A stretch of 40,135 bases of DNA, from the NCBI RefSeq assembly GCF_000735195.1, contig NZ_JPIM01000032.1:1-40135 (forward strand), in the 5' to 3' direction. Below the pieces are notes generated by a model. It saw nothing but the letters and a program-made list of their open reading frames with translations. It was not told the DNA's origin and searched no databases. Numbering within the stretch: the stretch's first letter is position 1; each line of letters opens with the position of its first letter. Source of the stretch: Chloroflexus sp. MS-G. Lineage in GTDB: Bacteria; Chloroflexota; Chloroflexia; Chloroflexales; Chloroflexaceae. Both the position numbers and the translations under genes were made by a program. Of the stretch, positions 1 to 7,684 are shown piece by piece.

Positions 1-2
1 CG

Positions 3-89
3 GCGACGATGACGCCAAGCCCAACCCAGAGGAATGCTCCTGAACAATCAACAAACTTTCCGATCTACATTCCGCTCGTCAATCGATAA
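3..89 (+). CDS. C-terminal fragment of a secreted/surface protein (partial, 5' end outside window)
   Basis: Reading from base 3 there is an open frame to a TAA at 87-89. It encodes a Thr/Pro/Ser-rich stretch (TPSPTQ) followed by FPIYIPLVNR at the very C-terminus. From memory, secreted proteins of Chloroflexota often end in a Thr-Pro linker plus a short hydrophobic I/VYxPLxxR tail, so this is probably the end of an exported protein whose body lies upstream. Support: the stop codon is followed nine bases later by a strong inverted repeat, as expected of a gene end. Only about 28 residues are visible, so the function is unknown. A competing frame from base 2 ends at 41-43 and looks less protein-like. 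Confidence 0.55.
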   Translation, partial: ATMTPSPTQRNAPEQSTNFPIYIPLVNR

Positions 90-98
90 TTGAACACA

Positions 99-142
99 CA
101 CACCGTATCAGGGCGCACTGCAACGCGCTCCGATACGGTGTG
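99..142 (+). terminator. Large inverted repeat, probable terminator of the upstream gene
   Basis: CACACCGTATC (99-109) pairs perfectly with GATACGGTGTG (132-142). Inside it, after one A/C mismatch, six further pairs form around an 8-nt loop. No long U tract follows, so it may act as a processing or partly factor-dependent terminator. Its position 10 nt after a stop codon and ahead of the ccmA promoter supports an end-of-transcript role. Confidence 0.6.
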
Positions 143-209
143 CAACAGTTTCAATTTCTCACTGCCAGACCGAGATTTACCAGAGTCATCACCGTTACCG
201 CTGCAATCC

Positions 210-218
210 TGGTATAAT
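210..218 (+). promoter_or_regulatory. Extended -10 promoter for ccmAB
   Basis: TGGTATAAT is a perfect TATAAT hexamer preceded by TGn, an extended -10. No good -35 hexamer is seen at 17 nt, which is tolerated for extended -10 promoters. It lies 70 nt upstream of the ccmA start. Confidence 0.5.
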
Positions 219-289
219 CTGCATACCACGCTCACCACCTTCCGGTGAAGCCTCTGTCAAGGGCAACGTTACCGCGAACATAACAGCAT

Positions 290-907
290 ATGCAATTGTA
301 CGTCTCACAACTCAGTGCCGGGTATAATGCCCGCCTCATCCTACGCGGAATCAGCTTTGAACTCCACCGTGGTGAAGTATTGGTCGTCAGTGGGCCAAAC
401 GGCAGTGGTAAGAGTACTCTGTTACGCATCCTGGCTGGACTCCAGGTACCTGCTGGAGGTACCGTTTATTATACCGTTGGTCAACAGCAATTCGCGCCAC
501 GGAACGCCCGTCATCTTGTCGGATGGGTGGCTCCCGATCTATCGCTCTACCGCGAGCTAAGCGGGATCGAAAATTTACGCTTTTTCGCGCAAGTTCGCGG
601 ACTATCTGTGTCAGACACAGCGCTGTACGAGTTGCTTGATCTGGTTGGTTTGGGGCAGCGTGGTAACGACCGACTTGCCGCATATTCATCTGGCATGACG
701 CAGCGCCTGCGTTACGCCTTTGCCCTGCTCCATCGGCCAGCAGTGCTTTTGCTGGATGAGCCGACGGTAACTCTCGACGAACGCGGAACGGCGTTTGTTG
801 ATCGAATCATTACGGCCCAGCGTCAGCGTGGCTTGACGGTGATTGCTACCAATGATCCACGTGAATTACGGTATGCAGATTTGCTGCTAAAACTGGCGAT
901 TGAATAG
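290..907 (+). CDS. ccmA: CcmA, cytochrome c maturation ABC transporter ATP-binding subunit
   Basis: A 205-residue ABC ATPase, the normal size for CcmA. In System I, CcmA powers the CcmABCD complex that releases holo-CcmE (heme chaperone) from CcmC. Visible motifs are Walker A GPNGSGKST (residues 35-43), the signature loop as YSSGM (132-136) rather than LSGGQ, and Walker B VLLLDEP (152-158). The H-loop position reads ATND (186-189), with Asn where ABC ATPases normally have His; this could affect hydrolysis. The next gene, ccmB, starts 15 nt downstream, giving the canonical ccmA-ccmB pair. Assignment rests on ATPase motifs plus context; the ATPase alone could be another ABC-2 type subunit. Confidence 0.9.
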   Translation: MQLYVSQLSAGYNARLILRGISFELHRGEVLVVSGPNGSGKSTLLRILAGLQVPAGGTVYYTVGQQQFAPRNARHLVGWVAPDLSLYRELSGIENLRFFAQVRGLSVSDTALYELLDLVGLGQRGNDRLAAYSSGMTQRLRYAFALLHRPAVLLLDEPTVTLDERGTAFVDRIITAQRQRGLTVIATNDPRELRYADLLLKLAIE

Positions 908-922
908 AGAACACAGGCCTAT

Positions 923-1672
923 ATGACGCAATCTGTTGATATAGACTCACCCGATACTGATATTCCGGCGTTACCGGCCAACGGTATTGCCACTACCTTG
1001 CGTGCTGCATGGGCAATCTTCCGCAAAGACATTGCCTGCGAATTGCGCACACGCTACGCGATCAACACGCTTTTACTCTTTGCCGTGAGTGCCACGACCG
1101 CGATCAGTCTTGGTGTTGGCTTTCTTGGCCTTCGTCGCACTCAAGAAGCTCTGCTTATCCAGTCGGCCCTCTTGTGGATTGCCCTGCTGTTTGCCGCACT
1201 CAATGGTCTGTCACGCAGTTTCGTCTACGAAGAAGAGACCAGAACGCTTACCGCGCTGCAATTGACGGCCTCACCGACTGCTGTCTTTTTAGGGAAATTT
1301 TGCTTCAACCTCACGCTGGTACTTACCCTCAATCTGGTGACGAGTCTACTCTTCATCGTCTTGCTGCGCGTTCGTGTGGGTAGTCCGTTCGCCTTTGGGG
1401 CTATGTTAACGATGGGTGGCTTAGCCCTGACCTCAGCGACCACCATTATCGCCGCTATCATATCTCGTGCCAGTTTCAAAGGTGCGTTGTTCGCCGTGCT
1501 TGCATTTCCTTTGCTGGTTGCGCCACTGATTGTTGCTATTCAGGGCACTGCCCAAACGCTGGAAAATGTCACCTTTGATGTTGTCTTTGGTTCGCTACGC
1601 TTCTTGTTTGCTTATGTGGTAGCGACCTTCACCGCGTCACTACTGCTGTTCCCATTTGTATGGGAGTCATAA
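923..1672 (+). CDS. ccmB: CcmB, heme exporter/CcmABCD permease subunit
   Basis: A 249-residue polytopic inner-membrane protein with about six hydrophobic segments. It starts with the cytoplasmic stretch FRKDIACELRTRY, typical of CcmB just before the first membrane helix, and it has a conserved-looking YEEETRT loop. CcmB is the membrane partner of CcmA; together with CcmC and CcmD it drives release of heme-loaded CcmE. The gene lies 15 nt after ccmA and is probably co-transcribed with it. A 384-nt gap then separates it from ccmC, so ccmAB and ccmCDE may be separate transcription units. Confidence 0.9.
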   Translation: MTQSVDIDSPDTDIPALPANGIATTLRAAWAIFRKDIACELRTRYAINTLLLFAVSATTAISLGVGFLGLRRTQEALLIQSALLWIALLFAALNGLSRSFVYEEETRTLTALQLTASPTAVFLGKFCFNLTLVLTLNLVTSLLFIVLLRVRVGSPFAFGAMLTMGGLALTSATTIIAAIISRASFKGALFAVLAFPLLVAPLIVAIQGTAQTLENVTFDVVFGSLRFLFAYVVATFTASLLLFPFVWES

Positions 1673-1861
1673 CTACCGGTCTACGACGCAACGTGTTTGA
1701 ACATTCTCTTTCTCTTTCCGGCATCCGCACGTTCTAAGGCAGTCAAATAGCTCTGTTGTACGACTTATCAGCACACGCCAGGGAGCAGGTTGGGCACTCG
1801 CCCATACCCGTTCCTCTCTGATAATGAAGGGTATACCGGTGCGATCTCATTTTTCGCGTCG

Positions 1862-1877
1862 ATTGTGCCATCACAAT
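1862..1877. promoter_or_regulatory. Candidate CRP/FNR-family operator
   Basis: The palindrome ATTGTGCCATCACAAT contains TTGTG-N4-CACAA, the geometry of CRP/FNR-superfamily boxes (TTGAT-N4-ATCAA for FNR). It lies 180 nt upstream of ccmC. A regulator of this class would fit control of cytochrome c assembly by oxygen or redox, but the match is by shape only. Confidence 0.3.
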
Positions 1878-1992
1878 TCACAGTAGTCATGATACAATAG
1901 ATTAGGCTTCCTTTAAGCCGATACGCGGTACACCCGTTAAATGATAGCAATATGCGCAATTGACACATATGACAAACGTCTCTTGTTTTTTT

Positions 1993-2009
1993 ATACAATT
2001 CTGTTGTAT
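1993..2009. promoter_or_regulatory. Perfect 6-bp inverted repeat upstream of ccmC
   Basis: ATACAA and TTGTAT are separated by 5 nt, 48 nt before the ccmC ATG. It could be a repressor operator or a small mRNA hairpin. The second arm overlaps a TATGAT that could serve as a -10. Confidence 0.3.
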
Positions 2010-2056
2010 GATGAGAATAGCAGAAAACCACTCCGCAGGCTAGAAAGTGAGTTGTC

Positions 2057-3025
2057 ATGGTGCAGCGATTGGCACAGGCGGCAAAAATTGGCATCGGGTT
2101 GTGGATGGCTGGCGTAGCAATTGCAACCTTTTTAGTTGTACCGCAGTATGAAGGCTTAGGTGATGCCGGTCGCATTGTTATCGTCCACGTTCCCACGGCC
2201 TGGGTCAGTGTTGTTGCCTTTACCATTTCGGCTATCTTTAGTGGTTTGTACTTGTGGCGACGGCGTGAACGTGATGACCACATTGCGGTAGCCGCGGCTG
2301 AGGCTGGCCTGCTCTTTACGCTACTGGCTACTATCACCGGAATGATCTTTTCGCAAGTAGCATGGGGCATTTTCTGGAATTGGGATCCGCGCCAGACCTC
2401 AATCTTTGTCCTCCTCCTCATTTATGCCGCGTTGTTCGCGCTGCGTGCTGCTATTGACGACATCGATCGGCGCCGCCAATTGAGTGCGGTCTACTCGTTG
2501 TTCGCGTTTGTCACGATGCCTTTCCTCTTCTTTATTGCTCCCCGTATCGCTGACAGTACCCTGCACCCAAATTGTGCTTTTATTCAAGGTAGTAATTGCG
2601 ATGGTATTGTCCTCGAAGTGGGCAAAGTCGGTCTGATCGGTGACCAGAAAGTGCAGTTGCTCGGTCTCGAGCGCAAGGGCAATCTGCTGGTTGCTGAAGT
2701 CAAGGTGAGTACACCCGGCTTGCAACGCGAGGCAATTCTCTATCCAAGCCTTGATCTGGTAGACGGTGGCATGGCTGATCGCCCAGAGTTTCCCGGCTCA
2801 CGCTTCCAACTGGGGCTGGAAGAATACAATGAGGCGACTGGAGCAGTGCGGTTGAACATGGAAGCACCAGGCACAAATCTGTTAGAAAATCGGCGAACGC
2901 TCTATGTCTTCCTGGCTGCGAATCTTGGCTTTACCGCACTCCTTTTCTGGATGTTACAGGTTCGTTCACTGGTGCTTGACTTGCAGTGGGCAATTGCACA
3001 ACGCGGGAGAGTAACGTATGGATAA
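2057..3025 (+). CDS. ccmC: CcmC, heme-handling protein with large extracytoplasmic insertion
   Basis: CcmC binds heme with two His residues and the WWD motif and attaches it to CcmE. Here the first His is in HVPTAW (H44), the WWD motif is WGIFWNWDPR (103-112), and the second His is in STLHP (H170). At 322 residues it is longer than the usual ~240-250. The extra sequence is a hydrophilic block of roughly 100 residues (about 171-275), directly after the second heme-ligand His and before the last membrane helix, so it should face outside. It contains Cys173 and Cys181. The CcmD-like gene overlaps the 3' end by 8 nt (ATGGATAA). Confidence 0.92.
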   Translation: MVQRLAQAAKIGIGLWMAGVAIATFLVVPQYEGLGDAGRIVIVHVPTAWVSVVAFTISAIFSGLYLWRRRERDDHIAVAAAEAGLLFTLLATITGMIFSQVAWGIFWNWDPRQTSIFVLLLIYAALFALRAAIDDIDRRRQLSAVYSLFAFVTMPFLFFIAPRIADSTLHPNCAFIQGSNCDGIVLEVGKVGLIGDQKVQLLGLERKGNLLVAEVKVSTPGLQREAILYPSLDLVDGGMADRPEFPGSRFQLGLEEYNEATGAVRLNMEAPGTNLLENRRTLYVFLAANLGFTALLFWMLQVRSLVLDLQWAIAQRGRVTYG

Positions 3026-3233
3026 CGCCGCAATTTTTGTCGCAACCGCCGCAGTGTTATCGGTCTGGATCGCTATTTTTGTCTACCTCTGGCGGATCGA
3101 CACAACGGCACGTATGTTGCAGCGAGAGCTACGACGTGAGCGTGAGCAAGCAGAAACAGCTTTGCCGAAAGCCGAAGTGAGTCGTGTGCGATCAACCGAT
3201 GAGGCCGATGAGCCGGTTGAGCGCCGTTCATAA
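3018..3233 (+). CDS. ccmD: CcmD-like small membrane protein
   Basis: A 71-residue protein with one N-terminal membrane helix (about residues 4-25, ending in YLWR) followed by a charged, probably helical cytoplasmic tail. CcmD proteins are small single-span subunits needed to release holo-CcmE from CcmABC. Sequence conservation in the family is very low, so the call depends on size, topology and position between ccmC and ccmE. It overlaps ccmC by 8 nt, implying translational coupling. Confidence 0.75.
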   Translation: MDNAAIFVATAAVLSVWIAIFVYLWRIDTTARMLQRELRREREQAETALPKAEVSRVRSTDEADEPVERRS

Positions 3234-3246
3234 TGTGAGGATAGGT

Positions 3247-3666
3247 ATGGCAGTTGCAACTACTCCTGTTCGTCGTGGTCTGGCGATTAAGCCAATCCAT
3301 GTTGCCGGCCTGGGCATTATTTTGCTGGCAATCGTGTACGGTTTGTTCGGTTTTCAAGAAGGGTTTCGAGCTTACACGACGAGCGTCGATGAAGCGATAC
3401 GCAGTACTCGCAGCGTGCAGTTGGCCGGTTTTCTGGGGAGTACTGGCGAGATCGATGAGCAAGGTCGGTTTACCTTTATGCTGCAAGATGAAAATGGTAA
3501 ACTGATCAAGGTGATCTCTGATGATCCACGTCCGGCGAACTTCGAGCAGGCGATTAGTATCGTTGCGATTGGCCGTTATGACCCGAACGAGCAGGCTTTT
3601 ATGGCCGATGACTTGCTGGTGAAATGCCCATCGAAGTACCAGGAACTTAATCAGGCTAAACCTTGA
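3247..3666 (+). CDS. ccmE: CcmE, heme chaperone of the Cys-type (CxxxY) variant
   Basis: A 139-residue protein with one N-terminal membrane anchor (about residues 17-36) and an OB-fold beta domain typical of CcmE. The heme-attachment region reads CPSKY (C127 to Y131) instead of the classical His-containing HDENY motif. Such CxxxY CcmE proteins are known from archaea and some bacteria with System I*, a variant that also lacks CcmH; no CcmH is visible in this locus. The frame stays open upstream to 3184, but the ATG at 3247 is preferred because GTGAGGA precedes it at good spacing and the longer form would run into ccmD. Confidence 0.93.
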   Translation: MAVATTPVRRGLAIKPIHVAGLGIILLAIVYGLFGFQEGFRAYTTSVDEAIRSTRSVQLAGFLGSTGEIDEQGRFTFMLQDENGKLIKVISDDPRPANFEQAISIVAIGRYDPNEQAFMADDLLVKCPSKYQELNQAKP

Positions 3667-3689
3667 GGTGGTTGCTAGATGTCCTGTCA

Positions 3690-3714
3690 GGCGTTGCTGA
3701 ACTAGGCTAACGCC
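3690..3714 (+). other. Hairpin after ccmE
   Basis: GGCGTT (3690-3695) pairs with AACGCC (3709-3714) around a 13-nt loop, 24 nt after the ccmE stop. It has no U tract. It may attenuate or stabilise the transcript; the remaining 230 nt before ccmF show nothing convincing. Confidence 0.3.
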
Positions 3715-3945
3715 CGATGGTCACTGTGGCGTTTTGCGAAAATTGGGATCAAGCTATAAGCTACGCCGTAACAATCCAGCGACTGAACCTTTTTCACTGA
3801 CCGGTACTTGTAGCGTTTTGAGAGATTGGTGTTCTGTACCGTATCAAGAGGGTGGGTTTGCGACCTGCCCTGCTGTAGCATTGGTTCCTGAAGAAGTAAC
3901 GGCAGTACGGCATGAAAACGTTGTGATCACTAGAAAGTGTAACTT

Positions 3946-6339
3946 ATGTATCTCTTCGGTACATTCCTTCTCATGACGAGCCTCGGTATGACCCTACTGG
4001 CACTCATTAGTTATGGACTGGTGCTACGCGGTCAGCGAGCAGCACTCAGCTACGCCAGGTTTGGGGTTTATGCGGCACTGGCCGGCGTTATCATGTCGTG
4101 GACATTGCTGGTTACCGTTTTCCTGGCTCGTCGTTTTGATTTGGATTACGTGTACAACTACAGCTCACGTGATCTGGAGTTCTTCTTCACCATTGCTGCG
4201 ACCTGGGCGGGTCAGCCGGGCAGCTTTATGATCTGGCTCCTCTGGGGTGCCATCGCCAGTGTGCTATTGGTTCGTCGTACAAAGCACTTTGAGCCGTATG
4301 TACTGATGGTTGTGATGGCGATTCAGGCCGCAATCATTGGGTTCACGCTGGTGCTCAATCCCTTTCAGCCACTGGTTGATCCCAATACTGGTGTGGCTCT
4401 GAACCCTGGTGACGGACGTGGTCTGAATCCCTTGCTGCATAACTTCTGGATGATTATTCACCCACCGATTCTCTTCGTCGGCTATGCACTATCAATGATT
4501 CCCTTTGCGTTCGCACTGGCAGCACTTTGGCGCCGCGATTACGATACGTGGGTTAAACGAGCGCTGCCGTGGACACTGGCAGCCTGGACATTTCTGGGTC
4601 TTGCGCTCTTGCTCGGTGGCTATTGGGCCTATGAAACTCTGGGTTGGGGTGGTTATTGGGGCTGGGATCCGGTGGAAAACTCCTCACTGGTGCCCTGGCT
4701 CATTCTGACCGCTCTGATCCACGGTATGCTGGTGCAGAGAACCCACGGGAGCCTCCGCAAGACAAACTTAGTGTTAGGTTTAGCAACCTATGTTACCGTC
4801 TTTTATGCCACCTTCATGACGCGCAGTGGCGTGTATGCCAACTTCTCCGTTCATTCGTTCGTTGCTGAAGGTATCTTCGAGGGGCTAGTCGGCTTTCAGA
4901 TTTTCTTGCTGGCGGTTGCCGTCGTCTCGTTAGTCGTTCGCTGGAACGATATTCCCTCACGTCCGCTTAGTGATAAGTTCTTCTCGCGCGATAGTTTCTT
5001 CGTCTTGGGAATTATCACCATTGTGATGACGGCATTGGTGGTTGGTATCGGTACCTCTATGCCGGTCATTTCGGCTATCCCTGGCGTAGGCCATACATTA
5101 CAAGAGTGGATGGGGCGCTACTTCGAGTTAGACGACGGCACCTTGATGAATCCCCAGGCTCAACCGTTCGAGGATGGGCGCTTCTCGCTAGCTCCAAGTT
5201 TTTATCAACGTACCGTACCGCCGCTCGGTGTGGTTGCAATTGTGCTGTTGATCGTTGGGCCACTGCTCGGCTGGCGCGACTCTAATCTAAGTCATCTGCT
5301 CCGTGCTCTCCGTTGGCCAGCGGTATTGGCAGTCGTGGCTGCTATCGTCGCAATCTTCATTAATGTACGCGATGTTCTGTCGTTATTCTACGTTGCGGGT
5401 GGTGCTTTTGCATTCGGCACCAATCTCCTCATGATTATTCGTACATTGCGCGGTGGTTGGCTACGGATTGGTGGCTATCTCGCCCATCTGGGCTTTACGG
5501 TTATGGCCATTGGGATGGTGGCCTCGTCAGCCTACGCTACACCTGATACCCGTCTGACACTGTCGCCCGGCGAATCGGCTCGCCTGTTTGGCTACGAATT
5601 TATCTTTAACGGCTATCAGCTTGATGATCAGCAGCGCGGTGTGCTCGATGTAACGGTGAGCGATGGCTCGCGCACCTTTTCGGCCCGACCATACCTCTAT
5701 TACAACCAACGAATGGGGGCGACGATGCAAACGCCCTCGATCCATAGCTATTTCTGGCACGATCTTTATATCTCGCCAGCCGGCTATGATCCCGAACGCG
5801 ATCCGTCACGACCGGTCTTAGGTGTCGATCAAAGTGTCCAGATGGGGCCGTATACATTGACCTTCCGTGGCTTTAATATCGACCGCGAGGCAATGGTGCG
5901 CGGTGAGGCAAAAGTCGGCGCCCGAGTAGAGGTGATATACGAGGGACAGACGTTTGAGGTGGAACCACGAGTTGAAATTGTTCCGGATCCGACTACCAAT
6001 GAAGGCAAGTTACAGTTTATCCCAGTAACGCTTCCTGGTGGTCATACGTTACGGTTGGCCGAACTCGATCCGACGAATCGGATGGTACTCCTCGAAGGTA
6101 GCGGCCCCGGTATTGATGAATTACCGGTTGTACCGGCCAAAGCAGTGATTGCGGTCAGTGTCAAACCGCTAGTTGTCCTGGTCTGGACAGGTGTGATTAT
6201 TATGGTAACAGGAGGGGCTATTGCACTGGTCCGGCGCTACCTTGAAGGTAGTCTGGCGCTGGCTGGTGTCCGTGTCCGCTTGCCCAGGGCTCTGCCGGAA
6301 CTGGCAGCACAAATGGGTTGGCGAGCTATCGGACGTTGA
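3946..6339 (+). CDS. ccmF: CcmF, cytochrome c heme lyase subunit
   Basis: A 797-residue polytopic protein. CcmF takes heme from CcmE and joins it to apocytochrome c. Its WWD signature is present as WGGYWGWDPVENSSLVPW, as are His residues in expected places (HNFWMIIHPP, ALIHGML, SVHSF). It is longer than the common ~650 residues because of an extended extracytoplasmic region near the C-terminus (roughly residues 530-740) before the last helix. It lies 279 nt after ccmE on the same strand. In the classical system it works with CcmH and CcmI; here the following genes encode J-like TPR and thioredoxin proteins instead. Confidence 0.95.
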   Translation: MYLFGTFLLMTSLGMTLLALISYGLVLRGQRAALSYARFGVYAALAGVIMSWTLLVTVFLARRFDLDYVYNYSSRDLEFFFTIAATWAGQPGSFMIWLLWGAIASVLLVRRTKHFEPYVLMVVMAIQAAIIGFTLVLNPFQPLVDPNTGVALNPGDGRGLNPLLHNFWMIIHPPILFVGYALSMIPFAFALAALWRRDYDTWVKRALPWTLAAWTFLGLALLLGGYWAYETLGWGGYWGWDPVENSSLVPWLILTALIHGMLVQRTHGSLRKTNLVLGLATYVTVFYATFMTRSGVYANFSVHSFVAEGIFEGLVGFQIFLLAVAVVSLVVRWNDIPSRPLSDKFFSRDSFFVLGIITIVMTALVVGIGTSMPVISAIPGVGHTLQEWMGRYFELDDGTLMNPQAQPFEDGRFSLAPSFYQRTVPPLGVVAIVLLIVGPLLGWRDSNLSHLLRALRWPAVLAVVAAIVAIFINVRDVLSLFYVAGGAFAFGTNLLMIIRTLRGGWLRIGGYLAHLGFTVMAIGMVASSAYATPDTRLTLSPGESARLFGYEFIFNGYQLDDQQRGVLDVTVSDGSRTFSARPYLYYNQRMGATMQTPSIHSYFWHDLYISPAGYDPERDPSRPVLGVDQSVQMGPYTLTFRGFNIDREAMVRGEAKVGARVEVIYEGQTFEVEPRVEIVPDPTTNEGKLQFIPVTLPGGHTLRLAELDPTNRMVLLEGSGPGIDELPVVPAKAVIAVSVKPLVVLVWTGVIIMVTGGAIALVRRYLEGSLALAGVRVRLPRALPELAAQMGWRAIGR

Positions 6340-6483
6340 ACGCTGTCCTCACCGGTTATCAGGTTCGTGAATACTCGATTCGGTCGGCGAGTGTCTGCAT
6401 ACGGTGCATAAACGTATTAAGCAAGTGAGGTAATAAGCAGTCACATCGATATGCTGACGGGATGTGGTGACAGATGAGGATGG

Positions 6484-6532
6484 AATAGTCGCGGTTGGTG
6501 GGTCGGCCCGATGGCCGCCAATCGCGACTATT
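6484..6532 (+). promoter_or_regulatory. Strong two-tier hairpin immediately upstream of the J-TPR gene
   Basis: AATAGTCGCGGTTGG (6484-6498) pairs with CCAATCGCGACTATT (6518-6532): a continuous 15-bp stem with one G-U. Above a one-sided TGGGT bulge sits a second 5-bp stem, CGGCC-cgat-GGCCG (6504-6517). The structure ends about 4 nt before the GTGAG that serves as ribosome binding site for the ATG at 6545. No U tract follows, so a role in translation, mRNA processing or protein binding is as likely as termination of the ccmF transcript. Confidence 0.6.
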
Positions 6533-6544
6533 GTTGTGAGCACT

Positions 6545-7642
6545 ATGACTGACTACTACGAAATTTTACAAGTTCACCCAAAAGCTGATGCTGAGGCGAT
6601 TCGCGCAGCCTATGAGCGGTTGCGGGAACGGTATGCTCCGGAGCGACTTGAGGGAGCGGCTGAAGAGTTGGTTGATCTGGCGCGTCAGCGACGCGAAGCT
6701 ATCGAGCGGGCATATGCTGTCTTGAGTGATCCGCAGCGGCGGGCTGAGTATGATCGGCAACTGCAAACGATCCTTCAACCAGCACCACCGCCGGTATCGG
6801 CGACCGCTCCAGCGGTTCCTGTCAGCGAGGATGATGACAATCTGATCGATTACCGGCCACTGCCACCCGCGCGGCGCCAGGAGCGCCCACCGGGCTTTAA
6901 TCCACAGCCATACCTGAGTCGTAGCTCACGAACTGTATCGGTTCGGGGGCGCACCGTCCAGCGCCAGCAACCCGTCTGGCTGCTACCTTCACTGGTGGTA
7001 GCTGCGGCGACGTTTAGTATCGTTCTCGGTACACTGATCAGTACTGCGCTGGTTGCACAACCCGCAACTTCTGGTGCTAATCCGACAGCAACGGTTGTAC
7101 CGCCGACGCCGACGTTCCGCGAAATTCTCGATCAGTTTGAAGGGCAGGTTATTGCAGCGCGTCAGGTGACCGGGCAAGTTCCAGATAACCCTAATGCCTG
7201 GATCAACCTTGGCAATGCCTTGTTCGATAGTGTGGTGTACGTGCGTGAACAGCTCACCAACGGTAATGCCGAGGCGCAGCAGATCTATCAAGAACGCCTG
7301 CCGCGCTGGTTAGAGGCTGTTGAAGCTTATCGTAAAGCACTTGAGCTACAGCCCGACAATAATGCTGTTCGGGCCGACATTGCTGCCAGTCTTTGTTACT
7401 ATGGTATCGATACCAAGAATCCGCAGCGTGCCCAGGAAGGATTGGCAGAAGCAGAAAAAGCCCTTCAGGCTGCGCCACAAGATGCGCGAGTGTTGCTTTC
7501 GCATGGCATTTGCCTCGTTGCTGTCGATCCGCCACAAACCGAACGCGCCATTCAGCAGTGGCAGCTCGTGTTGTCTATTCCCGGCGTAAATCAGGGATTG
7601 CAATTGCAGGCGCAGATTCTGATCAATGAATATAGTCAATAA
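6545..7642 (+). CDS. Membrane-anchored J-like domain / TPR protein (candidate CcmI-like function)
   Basis: A 365-residue protein with three parts: a cytoplasmic DnaJ-like domain (residues 1-75), a Pro-rich linker, a membrane helix (about 144-171), then an extracytoplasmic region after a Thr/Pro linker with TPR-like helices (about 190-365; AWINLGNALF, AVEAYRKALELQPDN, GLAEAEKALQAAP). The J domain keeps DYYEIL at the start and AYAVLSDPQRRAEYD at the end, but HPD, needed to stimulate DnaK, is replaced by APE (residues 31-33). The start at 6545 is chosen over an in-frame ATG at 6464 because MTDYYEIL begins there and GTGAG precedes it. Its position after ccmF suggests, but does not prove, a CcmI-like apocytochrome-binding role. 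Confidence 0.85.
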   Translation: MTDYYEILQVHPKADAEAIRAAYERLRERYAPERLEGAAEELVDLARQRREAIERAYAVLSDPQRRAEYDRQLQTILQPAPPPVSATAPAVPVSEDDDNLIDYRPLPPARRQERPPGFNPQPYLSRSSRTVSVRGRTVQRQQPVWLLPSLVVAAATFSIVLGTLISTALVAQPATSGANPTATVVPPTPTFREILDQFEGQVIAARQVTGQVPDNPNAWINLGNALFDSVVYVREQLTNGNAEAQQIYQERLPRWLEAVEAYRKALELQPDNNAVRADIAASLCYYGIDTKNPQRAQEGLAEAEKALQAAPQDARVLLSHGICLVAVDPPQTERAIQQWQLVLSIPGVNQGLQLQAQILINEYSQ

Positions 7643-7668
7643 AAAGCGTTAGCTTTTGGTTAAAGGTA

Positions 7669-7677
7669 TGCTACAAT
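7669..7677 (+). promoter_or_regulatory. Extended -10 directly before the J-thioredoxin gene
   Basis: TGCTACAAT is an extended -10 ending 7 nt before the ATG at 7685, with a weak TTAGCT 17 nt upstream of the hexamer. If used, transcription would begin at or within a base or two of the ATG, giving a leaderless mRNA. No Shine-Dalgarno sequence is seen. Confidence 0.4.
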
Positions 7678-7684
7678 TGCATCT

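Larger units (their letters stand above)
1673..2056 (+). other. ccmB-ccmC intergenic region with two short inverted repeats
   Basis: This 384-nt gap has no convincing gene; a minus-strand open frame across it also crosses into ccmC and looks spurious. It holds two perfect palindromes that could be operators: ATTGTG-ccat-CACAAT (1862-1877) and ATACAA-ttctg-TTGTAT (1993-2009). There is also a consensus-like TTGACA (1955-1960) without a clear -10 at the usual distance. The ccmC promoter is presumably here. Confidence 0.5.

Noticed and set aside
1768..2421. 217-residue minus-strand open frame across the ccmB-ccmC gap
   Set aside because: Overlaps the start of ccmC in antisense, has improbable composition (Arg/Ser/Thr-rich), no ribosome site and no recognisable family.
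3734..3976. 80-residue open frame between ccmE and ccmF as a CcmH substitute
   Set aside because: No LRCxxC-type motif, no membrane helix, overlaps ccmF; not CcmH.
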